DNA of 64,000 nt from Tethya wilhelma (Eukaryota; Porifera; Demospongiae; Tethyida; Tethyidae), in NCBI GenBank assembly GCA_964030475.1, contig CAXIPT010000008.1:5232465-5296464 (forward strand), in the 5' to 3' direction. Below are positions 14,001 to 23,679 of this stretch, piece by piece. Below the pieces are notes generated by a model, which did not search any database, was not told where the DNA came from, and was given only the letters and a program-made list of their open reading frames with translations. Positions within the stretch are counted from its first letter, which is position 1, and each line of letters begins with the position of its first letter. Position numbers and translations under genes: made by a program.

Positions 14001-17000
14001 ATGAGTTTTGTCTTGGGACCGCAGTAGGATGGGGAGATATACTAAACTAATTATTATCTAAGGTAGCCAATAGAGATAATTCTCGCCAAAATAACCGGCT
14101 ACATATGGTGCGACATCCGAATATCGCATGTTTATATGTTGTACAACATGCGACATTCGAGTGTCGCCTGTTCATATGTTGTTCAACATGCGACATTCGA
14201 GTGTCGCCTGTTCATATGTTGTTCAACATGCGACATTCGAGTGTCGCCTGTTCATATCTTGTACAACATAGGACATTCGATAGGGAATAAGAGAGAAATA
14301 GCGTACCCCCCACACTAAATCCTGCCTATATATATATGGGTTGGAAATGTCTAATAGTGTAATTTTGTACAAACCCAATGACCTACACACACACACACAC
14401 ACCCACACACACACACACACACCCACACACACACACACACACACCTCTAATGTCCCTAGGTACATGTTGTACGGTCGGTGGAAGAACGTGTCCTACGAGA
14501 GTCACCCCGAGCTGATCCTCACTAAGATGGAAGTCCTCTCCAGAGGCCGCTACATTATGAAGTAGGCCGCCATCATTGGTGGGTGTGTCTTCACCTCGTT
14601 ATCTCTGCGTCTTTCCTTCCCTCAGGCGACTCACTAAAGATAACATCAAGCCCTCGGGGAGACAGATTGGGAAGCTCAGTCACAGCAATCCAGGGATCAT
14701 ATTTGACTACGTGAGTTTAGATGTACTTTACCTGTAGTTCTATCGACTGAACAGTGAATAGTTTACTGGAGTTAACTTCTCTCTCTCTCTCTCTNACCCT
14801 TCTAAAGGACTTAGTGTCACTTGCATTGGAGCACACACACCCTTCCTCCTTTTGTTTCGTTTCCCTTCATTTTGCCCTCATTCACTCGATTTTATAAATG
14901 CAACCCTGGTCATCCATAATGATCCTCTGAGTCCCCCTCTAACTCTCGTCCACTTCCACAGGGAGCTTACTTCTCTCAAGTTCGCAACACCAAGAAGTCC
15001 TCCCAGCGTCTCCGAGAGGCCCTGGTCCACGCCCACCTCAGCCTCCCTCTCATCCTCCTCATGTCCCAGCAGAGGGACTGCATCGTGTACAGAGATGGAG
15101 CCAAGAGGCATCTCAAGCTGGTTGGGACTCTCTTTGATAATGTACGTGTAGGTTCCTCTGTCGCTGTGTGTGTTTGGGGGGGTGGAGGTTGTGAGCAGTG
15201 ATGATTCACCCATTGGTCCGTGTTTCTGATCACCTGAAGAATCACGAGGTGGCACGCTCTATCTGAGCACACAACCTGTGAACTTTTATTTTTTACGATC
15301 TCTAGAACTACAGAACTACATAGAATTAGTTCATTTCAGCAGCTGCATGGATATTTGTGATGTGTTTGTTGTCAGTGACTTCACAGAACTTGTTGTGTTT
15401 CAGTGCCTGGACACTCTGGTTCAGTTCGGAGGCTTCCTCTCCACCCACCTCAGTCCTGACGAGTACAGGAGTCGTGTCCCTCAGCTCAATGAACTGGGAC
15501 TGGACTACCACATTCCTGCTGACGTGGCATTCTTTATCCTTCGTCCCAGCATCCGTCATGCCATCAGTGTAAGAACCTTCCATTTAACTTCATCTTTTCT
15601 CCTGCATTGGCATTGGGGGTGGGCAATATTTAGAGGTAGCGTGCATTAATTAGAAAACTATCTTCCTCAATTTTTTTGTATGTACAGACAAGATTCTCAG
15701 AATTGGAGAAAGCTGCCAAGTCAGATTCAGACAAAGACAAGGAGAAAGACAAGAAGGCCAAAGCCAGCCGCCAAGAGGTGAGTCAGAGAACACACACTCA
15801 CTCACTGTAGCACGCTGCCCTTCTCTTCCCAGGCCAACTACCACACTGCCTGCCTGGAGGTGATCGACCCTCTGGTGGAGGCGGCCAAACAGCTGCACTC
15901 CTCTAAAGTATGGGACGACATGAACTGCCGTCTCTACACCATCTTCTGGTCCCTCTCCCTCTACGACCTCTATGTACCCACCAAACGCTACGACAGTGAA
16001 ATCTCTAAAGCCAAGCAGGCCACAAAGGACCTGGAGGACAACCAAGACATGGTGGGCATTAATTAGAAATTTCCTTCTTCAAATTTTCTGTCTTTAAATT
16101 GCATGTGTGAGGTTGTGGGCAGTGATGATTCACCCGTTGGTCCGTGTTTCTGATCACCTGAAGATTCTCGAGGTGGCACGCTCTATCTGAGCACACGACC
16201 TTTAAACTTTCATTTTTGTAGATCTCAAAATTGAAATTGTCTGCTTATGTTGTAATGTATGGTCTTAGGTATTATGTATTATTTCTGTGATGTCATGATG
16301 ATGTAATGGATCCCTATTAGACCACCAGCAAGAAGAAGAAGGAGCAAGAGAGGAACTCTGTGCTCATTGAGAAGCTCCAGGAGGAGAAGCAGCGCCAGGA
16401 GGACAACCACCGGCTGGTCACCAGCTGGATGAGGCAGGAGAAGGAGGCGTGGTTTAACCCCAGTACGTCAGCTGCATGCACACATCAATGAGTCCACCAA
16501 TCATATTGTTTTATCAGTTATTGCTGATAGCTAACTGCACATCTTAATCTTGATGGAAGTTTTTTTGCATGAAATTTGTTAAATCAGTCATTTACCTTCT
16601 CTCTCTCCATGTACCACTGCAGGAGTGACTAAGAACCGCACCATCACCCAGTTCCTGCAGCTGTGTGTCTACCCTCGGTGCAGGTTCACAGCTTCCGATG
16701 CCCTCTACTGCGCTGAGTTTGTGTGTCTTCTCCACACAGCACACACCCCCAACTTCTCCACCCTCCTCTTCTTTGACAGGGTGAGTCATGGTGGCAGCTG
16801 ACATGGCGAGGTGGTTGTGTCATGAAGAAAATTGAAATATACACTGCATGATCTGTCTGTGTGTGAATTGTTTAGTAAAACGATTTGCAGAACATCTTTA
16901 CAGAATGTTGTGTATAATGTTGCTGGTTTGTCCACATTGTACCCCCAGATCTTCTCTGATATATCGTACACAGTTGCATGTTGTACTGAAAATGAAGCCA

Positions 17001-20000
17001 GGAGATATGGTGAGCAGGAACAAAATGTTAACTTAATTAATAATTAATTAATTAATATTAATATTATTACAATTGATAAACTGTATATATACCTAAGTAG
17101 TAATAATTCATGTCATAAGTGTCCTCCCCTCCCCTCTCCTCCCCTTCCGAAGGTCGTTTCCTCGGCTCTCTCCTGGAGACCATCACTCGCTGGCACACCA
17201 GTGACTCCTCCTACAGCCGGGAGTGTGTGAAGACGCCCGGGTTCATCTCCATGATGAAGAGCTCTGGCTCTGTCAACGAGAGGCAGTACCTGGACTATGA
17301 GAACTACCGCCACATCACCTTCAAGTGGCACTTCAAACTGACCAAGTCACTTGTCATCCTCCTGGAGTCAAAGGACTACATGCAGGTGAGTGAGTGAGGC
17401 TGGTGGTAGATAAGGTTTGAAAGATATAATGTTTAAAGGAACTGTGTCACTATATAAGCGGTGTTTTGTTACTATAAATGGGTTGTAAACAGAAACCTTA
17501 CAGTATTAAGTGCGCATTACGCGAGCTACTTAGGCTTGTAATAACAGCTGACCACGTAGTACTATTACGCGAGTAAAAGAAAAATGCGCAATACACGGAG
17601 TAGTATGCAAACGTTCCCGGACGTGGTACCCACGTATCAACAAAAAACGTCACAAAACGTCATTATTTTTATTTTTAGCAACAAAACACCGCTTATATAG
17701 TGACACAGTTCCTTTAAAGGATAATGCTTGAAAGGTAATTATAATGTTTGAAAGATGTGTTTAGAAAAGATAATGTTTGAAAGATAATGGTAAAAAAGAT
17801 AGTTGCACAAGGTGCACTCTATTGGCAGCTGTATTAGTGTATTTCTTGAGCTATGTGTGTGTTGTCATTGACGATGATTGATACCTCCATATGATGGTTC
17901 GTATCTCTTACCCACTAGCAGTAGTGGGATGGGGACAGACATGGATCCAGCTAATCTGAGTTGATGGCGACACACACACACAAATCCCTGTCCGTTCCTC
18001 AATGACATATTCCCTCTAAGTCCATCGATATCCTCCCTGTGCCCCTCCCTCTCTCCCCCCGTTAGGTGCGGAATGGCCTCATTGCCCTCACCAAGATGCT
18101 CCCCTACTACCCCAAGGTCTACCACCTCAGTCTGGCGCTGGAGAAGAGGATAGAGAAGATCATCGAGGAAGAGAAGGAGAAAAGACCCGACCTCTACGCT
18201 CTGGCCATCGGGTGGGTTGCTAGATTGAGGCAAACTGTGTGTGTGTGTGTGTGCGTGTGTGTGTGTGTGTGTTGCCATTGACGATGATTGATACCTCCAT
18301 ATGATGGTTCGTATCTCTTACCCACTAGCAGTAGTGGGATGGGGACAGACATGGATCCAGCTAATCTGAGTTGATGAAAGATGCCACACACAGATCTTAT
18401 TTCTTATTAATGTCCTCTCAAAGGATTAAAGATGTTTGCATCATTCACCAACTGCAGGTATGCTGGGATGTTGAAGGGGCACAAACAGAATCTGATTCCA
18501 GAGAATGAGTTCCACATCCGAGAGGAGAGGGTCAAGGCGCAGCAGTCTGACGCAGCCCCCCCAGCGACAGGAGGAGGAGGGACGACAGGAACAACGAAAT
18601 CATCCTCTTCTGCTAAAGCCGAGGAGAGCAAGATGCCACGCCCCTCCTCCAAGTCCTCTGCGACCAAGGGTGATGAAAGTAAGCCATCTTCTTCTTCTGT
18701 TTCTAAAGAGTCTAGTGCCAAGACCAAGAGTGGGTCCTCTACTCCTTCAACGACATCATCGGCTAAAGATAGAGAGTCAAAGGTCAACGAGAGTTCAAAG
18801 GAGAAAGGTCATTCCAACAGTCATTCTGCTGACTCGGCTAAAGTGAATGGGGAGAAGAAGGAGAGGTTGGCTCCTGCCAAGAGTGCTGGTAAGAATCTTA
18901 AAATGAACGAAGACCAGGTAGCTCCCAAGGTGGCAGATGATGACCAGAGTGTGTCTCCCTCTCCAGCTTCCTGTGGAGTGGGCGGAGCCTCGCCGCGAGC
19001 CTCCCCGCGGGCGGGACAGAGAAGACAGCAGGTGGAGTCACCTGACCCCTCCATGGAGCGAGGTAAGGGGGAGGGGCAGTAAGAACTGAGAGTTGTTGTT
19101 TTACTAACTTGTATTTGATATGTTTGCACACACACACCCATGTCCTTACCACCACTGCCATTGTTGCTGTCATTCTACAGATACCAAAAGAAGGAAGGTG
19201 GAAGAGGATACCAACAAGGTGTGGGTGTGTGAGAGCTTGATGCAATAGAATAGTCTGTTCAGATTTGTACAAGTTTCTGCATCTTTTAGTTGAGTGTTTT
19301 ATCGTCATTGTCTCACATTTCACCTAATATGGTGTTTCTGTTGCTGCAGTCCAAGGGTGGTGTGAAGTTGGAGGAGACACAGAAGGCCGTGACGCCCTCT
19401 TCTGACAAGAAGGAGAAGGCCAGACTCGAGAGGAAGAGGGTGAGGGACCAGCTACCACTGGAGGTGGTCTGGTCCACCAGGTGCCGGCTCACAATGGTGG
19501 CCATGTCAGTTTGATTCTCTTGCTCTGTTAGGAACGGTCGCTGGAGAAAGATGGCTCTGATTCCAAGAGAAGAAAGGACTCCCCCGACACTGTGACATCA
19601 ACCTCCTCTAGAGACAGTGATGTCGTCAAAGTATGTTTACTGTATAGTGGGTAAATTTGGCAAATTCACATTTTAGCAAATTTGCATTTTAGCGTGATGG
19701 ACAATTTAAATTTGGCGATTTAATTCTGCACGCTGCTTATATGTGAGTCTGTGCGTATAAAACTGTTTGGCGATTTTTAATTTGGCGATTTGCAGAATAA
19801 TTTGCTAATTTTCCAAAATAATTTCTCACCAAATTTACGGTACATAAAGTCTTCACTCTCACGATGTCTGGAGTGATTTTACTCTCGTGGTTGGTTTTAC
19901 TTTTGTCAGGAGAAGAAGCGCGTTTTGAAGGTGAGCAGTGGTAAGAGAGAGAGCAAGACACCGGAAGAATCCTCCATCTCAGCTAAGAAGGTAGGTAGGG

Positions 20001-20422
20001 GAGGAGGTTTGTGTGTGTGTGTGTGTGTGTGTTGCCATTGACGATGATTGATACCTCCATATGATGGTTCGTATCTCTTACCCACTAGCAGTAGTGGGCT
20101 GGGGACAGACATGGATCCAGCTAATCTGAGTTGATGGTGGCACATAATGACAGTGTGCTTAGCTAAATTGTTTTTGACATTGTTTTAATTTCTCTTCTAC
20201 TCTTGGTTCTGTTCACTGCAGCAAGCCATGAAGGAGGAGGACAAGAACAAGAAACAGTATCCCCACCACTGTCATGTGCCTCTGTATCTTGACCCACTAA
20301 CATCACACACACTACTAGTCCATCATCATGCAATATCAAATTGGGCATTTTTTTCCCTGAGGAAACAAATTTTGCAGATTTGTAATTTTCTTGCTTACCA
20401 TTACAGTAGTAATTTACGGTAA
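8934..20422 (+). CDS. THOC2: THO complex subunit 2
   Basis: Largest scaffold subunit of the nuclear THO/TREX complex that couples transcription to mRNA export. The start [15 protein letters not shown] matches the family N-terminus. About 30 exons follow the human order: 8934-9001, 9107-9171, 9213-9338, 9485-9639, ~9797-9865, ~9996-10118, ~10195-10332, ~10581-10740, ~10846-10970, 11091-11188, ~11245-11300, ~11439-11636, ~11849-12092, ~13358-13488, ~14460-14563, ~14626-14711, ~14962-15142, ~15404-15569, ~15689-15777, ~15832-16050, ~16321-16462, ~16621-16781, ~16950-17153, ~17153-17384, ~18065-18213, ~18456-19062, then small tail exons to ~20221. Diagnostic blocks: [96 protein letters not shown] and IPENEFH. 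The tail is Lys/Ser/Glu-rich as in animals. A segment of about 130 residues between FDY (14711) and [16 protein letters not shown] (~14962) is missing, at the N at 14795. The extreme 3' end is uncertain. Confidence 0.93.
9428..9482. repeat. (CT)n serving as the polypyrimidine tract of a THOC2 acceptor
   Basis: About 52 bp of pure CT ends in TCTAG directly before the exon that begins TACCTCTATGTGG. The microsatellite is itself the 3' splice-site tract. Confidence 0.8.
10349..10498. mobile_element. Small inverted-repeat element (MITE-like) in a THOC2 intron
   Basis: The left arm (10349-10379, GTGACTGTCACATGATAGTG...GGGACTG) and the reverse complement of the right arm (10463-10498) match imperfectly over about 30 bp with roughly 80 bp between. 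No coding potential. No clear target duplication seen. Confidence 0.45.
12131..12353. mobile_element. MITE, TACCGTATAGC family, copy 1
   Basis: About 223 bp with inverted ends (ACTACCATATAGCACAAAA at left; the complementary ...TTTTTGTGTTATATAATAC at right). Clearly the same element as 58321-58551, which has better preserved ends. It lies in a THOC2 intron, immediately followed by the two-copy element at 12353. Confidence 0.7.
12353..13094. repeat. Interspersed ~730-bp element, copy 1
   Basis: Begins with a hairpin (AAGGAGTGGG, a GCTCGCTTCGCTCG centre, CCCACTCCTT) and ends CAAAACTTTGCTTATAATATGAT. The whole unit recurs at 25207-25935 with small differences. It contains CTACGTGACGTCACAAACG with a consensus CRE and a conserved run around CCGCCATTTTTGCAATCAG. 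No open frame or terminal inverted repeat found, so the class is unknown. Confidence 0.75.
14112..14280. repeat. 40-bp minisatellite with dyad-symmetric units
   Basis: About four tandem copies of a 40-bp unit, each containing the near-palindrome GCGACATTCGAGTGTCGC followed by a TTCATATGTTGTTCAACAT spacer. The last copy is degenerate. It lies in a THOC2 intron. The open frames through it arise only from the unit repetition. Confidence 0.85.
14385..14443. repeat. (CA)n microsatellite with CCCACA interruptions
   Basis: About 58 bp of interrupted CA upstream of the THOC2 exon at ~14460. Confidence 0.85.
15189..15275 (+). ncRNA. SNORD18: Intronic C/D box snoRNA, U18/SNORD18 type, copy 1
   Basis: Box C GTGATGA at 15198-15204, box D' CTGA at 15226-15229, box D CTGA at 15263-15266, closed by a GTTGTG/CACAAC terminal stem. 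The guide before D', TTGGTCCGTGTTT, is complementary to the conserved large-subunit rRNA stretch AAACACGGACCAA. The fifth base from D' pairs with the A of AAACACGG, the site methylated by U18 in yeast and human, as I recall it. Same strand as the THOC2 host, in the intron between the exons ending ~15142 and starting ~15404, as expected for animal snoRNAs processed from spliced introns. Confidence 0.88.
16111..16200 (+). ncRNA. SNORD18: Intronic C/D box snoRNA, U18/SNORD18 type, copy 2
   Basis: Second copy, with box C GTGATGA at 16122-16128, the same TTGGTCCGTGTTT guide, and box D CTGA at 16187-16190. The terminal stem is GGTTGTG/CACGACC, still paired with a G-U where copy 1 has A-U, so the stem is conserved despite base changes. 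Similarity to copy 1 runs ~25 nt past the stem, indicating duplication between neighbouring THOC2 introns. Confidence 0.87.
17432..17718. mobile_element. MITE with ~36-bp near-perfect inverted repeats and TTAA flanks
   Basis: Left end AGGAACTGTGTCACTATATA continues into AGCGGTGTTTTGTT; the right end is its reverse complement. Both ends are bounded by TTAA (within TTTAAA), the target duplication typical of piggyBac-type transposition. About 285 bp, no open frame, so mobilised in trans if at all. In a THOC2 intron. Confidence 0.8.
17855..17982 (+). ncRNA. Folded intronic repeat, candidate structured RNA, copy A
   Basis: A ~95-nt core (17868-17967) recurs nearly unchanged at 18273, 20031 and 21960, always in the same orientation in THOC2 introns. 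Flanks can form a long closing stem: GTTGTCATTGAC pairs with GTTGATGGCGAC, allowing G-U, extended by GTGTGT/ACACAC. Inside are a CCAT-ATG-ATGG hairpin within GATAC/GTATC and a CCCACTA-GCAG-TAGTGGG hairpin. An ACGATGA and a CTGA sit where box C and D would be, so a diverged C/D snoRNA is possible; a mobile hairpin repeat is the alternative. Confidence 0.4.
18255..18390 (+). ncRNA. Folded intronic repeat, candidate structured RNA, copy B
   Basis: Same core as copy A, starting GCCATTGACGATGATTG at 18273, just downstream of a GT microsatellite after the donor at ~18213. The right side of the closing stem is altered (GTTGATGAAAGATGCCACACA), so its stem is weaker or bulged. Confidence 0.4.
19638..19843. 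mobile_element. MITE with TACTGTATAG/CGGTA ends
   Basis: Left end TACTGTATAGTGGGTAAATT and right end AAATTTACGGTA are imperfect inverted repeats; internal AATTTGGCGATTT motifs repeat. It is AT-rich and non-coding, in a THOC2 intron. Repeated at 21566-21771 because of the larger duplication. Ends resemble the TACCGTATAG families at 12131, 47883 and 58321. Confidence 0.6.
20012..20150 (+). ncRNA. Folded intronic repeat, candidate structured RNA, copy C
   Basis: Same core as copy A with closing stem TTGCCATTGAC/GTTGATGGTGG extended by GTGT/GCAC. Stem bases differ from copy A on both sides (GTC with GGCGAC; GCC with GGTGGC) yet still pair. Lies right after the donor near 19999. Confidence 0.4.
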
Positions 20423-20720
20423 AATTTTATTTTTGAGGATTGCCTCCCAAATCTGCGATAATTGCTTCCCGTAATTTAAAAAAAAATAGCCCAAAACTGT
20501 ACAATCCTAGCTAGAGCTGTCTAATGACTCTTTCCTTGACTCTATATCCACAGTACCAAACTTCGTACAGTGAAGAAATGACCCCACCCCCTTCCCTCCC
20601 TCCATTCAGGACTAGAATGTTACTACTCAGCAGCTGACATTACGTGTAAAACTTCTTTTTTGTTTGTTCAATTCATTTCAGTATTTCTGTTAATAACTTG
20701 TCACCCTTTGTGCCCTCATN

Positions 20721-22646
20721 AGTTCAAAGGAGAAAGGTCATTCCAACAGTCATTCTGCTGACTCGGCTAAAGTGAATGGGGAGAAGAAGGAGAGGTTGGC
20801 TCCTGCCAAGAGTGCTGGTAAGAATCAGGAAATGAACGAAGACCAGGTTGCCCCCAAGGTGGCAGGTGGTGACCAGAGTGTGTCTCCCTCTCCAGCTACC
20901 TGTGGAGTGGGCGGAGCCTCACCACGAGCCTCCCCCCGGGCGGGACAGAGAAGACAACAGGTGGAGTCACCAGACCCCTCCATGGAGCGAGGTAAGGGGG
21001 AGGGGCAGTAAGAACTGAGAATTGTTTTACTAACTTGTATTTGATATATGTTTGCACACACACACCCATGTCCTTACCAATACTGCCATTGTTGCTGTCA
21101 TTCCACAGATACCAAAAGAAGGAAGGTGGAAGAGGATACCAACAAGGTGTGTGTGTGTGAGAGCTTCATACAATAGAATAGTCTGTTCAGATTTGTACAA
21201 GTTTCTGCATCTTTTAGTTGAGTGTTTTATCGTCATTGTCTCACATTTCACCTAATATGGTGTTTCTGTTGCTGCAGTCCAAGGGTGGTGTGAAGTTGGA
21301 GGAGACACAGAAGGCCGTGACGCCCTCTTCTGACAAGAAGGAGAAGGCCAGACTCGAGAGGAAGAGGGTGAGGGACCAGCTACCACTGGAGGTGGTCTGG
21401 TCCACCAGGTGCCGGCTCACAATGGTGGCCATGTCAGTTTGATTCTCTTGCTCTGTTAGGAACGGTCGCTGGAGAAAGATGGCTCTGATTCCAAGAGAAG
21501 AAAGGACTCCCCCGACACTGTGACATCAACCTCCTCTAGAGACAGTGATGTCGTCAAAGTATGTTTACTGTATAGTGGGTAAATTTGGCAAATTCACATT
21601 TTAGCAAATTTGCATTTTAGCGTGATGGACAATTTAAATTTGGCGATTTAATTCTGCACGCTGCTTATATGTGAGTCTGTGCGTATAAAACTGTTTGGCG
21701 ATTTTTAATTTGGCGATTTGCAGAATAATTTGCTAATTTTCCAAAATAATTTCTCACCAAATTTACGGTACATAAAGTCTTCACTCTCACGATGTCTGGA
21801 GTGATTTTACTCTCGTGGTTGGTTTTACTTTTGTCAGGAGAAGAAGCGCGTTTTGAAGGTGAGCAGTGGTAAGAGAGAGAGCAAGACACCGGAAGAATCC
21901 TCCATCTCAGCTAAGAAGGTAGGTAGGGGAGGAGGTTTGTGTGTGTGTGTGTGTGTGTGTTGCCATTGACGATGATTGATACCTCCATATGATGGTTCGT
22001 ATCTCTTACCCACTAGCAGTAGTGGGCTGGGGACAGACATGGATCCAGCTAATCTGAGTTGATGGTGGCACATAATGACAGTGTGCTTAGCTAAATTGTT
22101 TTTGACATTGTTTTAATTTCTCTTCTACTCTTGGTTCTGTTCACTGCAGCAAGCCATGAAGGAGGAGGACAAGAACAAGAAACAGTATCCCCACCACTGT
22201 CATGTGCCTCTGTATCTTGACCCACTAACATCACACACACTACTAGTCCATCATCATGCAATATCAAATTGGGCATTTTTTTCCCTGAGGAAACAAATTT
22301 TGCAGATTTGTAATTTTCTTGCTTACCATTACAGTAGTAATTTACGGTAAAATTTTATTTTTGAGGATTGCCTCCCAAATCTGCGATAATTGCTTCCCGT
22401 AATTTAAAAAAAAATAGCCCAAAACTGTACAATCCTAGCTAGAGCTGTCTAATGACTCTTTCCTTGACTCTATATCCACAGTACCAAACTTCGTACAGTG
22501 AAGAAATGACCCCACCCCCTTCCCTCCCTCCATTCAGGACTAGAATGTTACTACTCAGCAGCTGACATTACGTGTAAAACTTCTTTTTTGTTTGTTCAAT
22601 TCATTTCAGTATTTCTGTTAATAACTTGTCACCCTTTGTGCCCTCA
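20721..22646 (+). other. THOC2 3' region, second copy, probably an unmerged haplotype contig
   Basis: Holds second copies of the THOC2 tail exons (from about 20721), the MITE (21566-21771) and the folded intronic repeat (copy D, 21960-22072). There is no upstream THOC2 sequence before it; it begins immediately after the N in mid-exon. If genuine it would be a 5'-truncated pseudogene; the N and exact overlap favour an assembly artefact. Confidence 0.8.
21942..22078 (+). ncRNA. Folded intronic repeat, candidate structured RNA, copy D
   Basis: Copy of C within the second THOC2 3' region. Identical as far as I can see, so it adds no independent evidence. Confidence 0.35.
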
Positions 22647-22791
22647 TTTCTCTAATTATACAGTATACTTCGATATTATTTTGTTGTTTTCTTCCAATAA
22701 TACGAACATGTTATAACCAAACAAATACAAACATTTTACCTTTCAATATAACATCAATTATTTTATCTTTTAAATGTGGTCTATTCTAACG

Positions 22792-23679
22792 CTACATTCG
22801 AGTGAGTTTTATCGGGAAGTTCTCGGTTACGAGATGATCATCTTTGAAGATGATGACAATGTTCACTTCAAACTCCACCTTGAAGTTGGATGTGCTCAGC
22901 GTGGGGCACGTGAAGAGACGTGGGAACACCATATAGATGGGGATGGGGATCCCCCGACAGACGTCCCCGTCTGAGATCTGGATGTTCTGGATCTCCGTGG
23001 GATCCCGGGCGTATCCCTCGGCACAGCCACACGTCTCTACCCTCACTAGTTGCAGCTCTATGGATCGGATGGTGGCTGCACAGCGCTCCACCGTGAGCTC
23101 ACCGGAGAAGGGTCTCGTGATGCAGCAGTTGACGCTGTCTATTGTCCCCTTCACCAAGAAGTCGGGGATGTTGGCGCGGTCTTTGACGTTCTCCAACGAT
23201 TGTGGGGAGATTGTGAAATCTACCGACTTGTCCGTTGCTTTATCACCCTCTGGACACTCGACGATAAACTCCGAGACTTTCTGGAGGTCCTTGCTCAGTA
23301 TACCTCTCTTCATGTCCGCCTTCAGGGTGTACATGATGTTGACGAAGACACCATGGTACGTCTCGTAGAGCTTCTTGCCTGCTTTGGCTCTCAGAGGCAA
23401 CTCAAATGGCACCTCTGTCGTTCCATTGGGGAATTTACCCGGTTTTGCGAGATCTATGGTGTAGCTGAGGAGCTGTATGGGCTTGAGGGAGTTGTAGAAT
23501 GCCTCAAAGACCCCGACACTCTTGGCACTCAGTTGAAGAGTGACACTGCCTTCCATGGTGAGAGTGACGCCATTGTGACTGAGGTCCCCTTTGCTGGTGA
23601 CCACCACGGCTCCTTTCACCACATCTCCGTCTTTGTACACCTTGCTGGCCTTCTTCAGTCTGATATCAAGGTGAGCCAT
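22792..23679 (-). CDS. VPS26C: VPS26C (DSCR3), Retriever complex arrestin-fold subunit
   Basis: Complete 295-residue single-exon frame, matching the usual ~297. VPS26C with VPS35L and VPS29 forms Retriever, which with Commander and SNX17 recycles membrane cargo such as integrins from endosomes. Strongly conserved blocks: GVTLTMEGSVTLQLSAKSVG, VFEAFYNSLKPIQ, LYETYHGVFVNIMYTLKADM, ELQLVRVETCGCAEGYARD, TEIQNIQISDGDVCRG, IPIYMVFPRLFTCPTL and FKVEFEVNIVI. The arrestin-like fold spans the whole protein. No intron interrupts it, unlike every other multi-domain gene here. Head-to-head with the FHIP-family gene, 230 bp apart. Confidence 0.96.
   Translation of the reverse strand: MAHLDIRLKKASKVYKDGDVVKGAVVVTSKGDLSHNGVTLTMEGSVTLQLSAKSVGVFEAFYNSLKPIQLLSYTIDLAKPGKFPNGTTEVPFELPLRAKAGKKLYETYHGVFVNIMYTLKADMKRGILSKDLQKVSEFIVECPEGDKATDKSVDFTISPQSLENVKDRANIPDFLVKGTIDSVNCCITRPFSGELTVERCAATIRSIELQLVRVETCGCAEGYARDPTEIQNIQISDGDVCRGIPIPIYMVFPRLFTCPTLSTSNFKVEFEVNIVIIFKDDHLVTENFPIKLTRM

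Larger units (their letters stand above)
18793..20719 (+). repeat. THOC2 3' region, first copy of a ~1.93-kb direct duplication
   Basis: Matches 20721-22646. The first ~400 bp differ at several positions and a small indel; the remaining ~1.5 kb appears identical. The copy stops at the N at 20720 in the same CCCTCAT where the second copy carries on into unique sequence, the signature of two overlapping contigs placed end to end. Confidence 0.9.

Noticed and set aside
14112..14280. CRISPR array
   Set aside because: Repeats are contiguous without unique spacers and the genome is animal.
14105..14318. Frames over the 40-bp minisatellite suggesting a repeat protein
   Set aside because: Open only because the unit lacks stops in some frames; lies inside a THOC2 intron between good splice sites.
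17865..22073. Minus-strand frames ([14 protein letters not shown]...) repeated four times
   Set aside because: They are antisense readings of the folded intronic repeat, not a conserved protein; the repeat sits in introns on the other strand.
20721..22646. A second true THOC2-tail gene
   Set aside because: Begins in mid-exon right after an N and duplicates the preceding contig end; treated as unmerged overlap.
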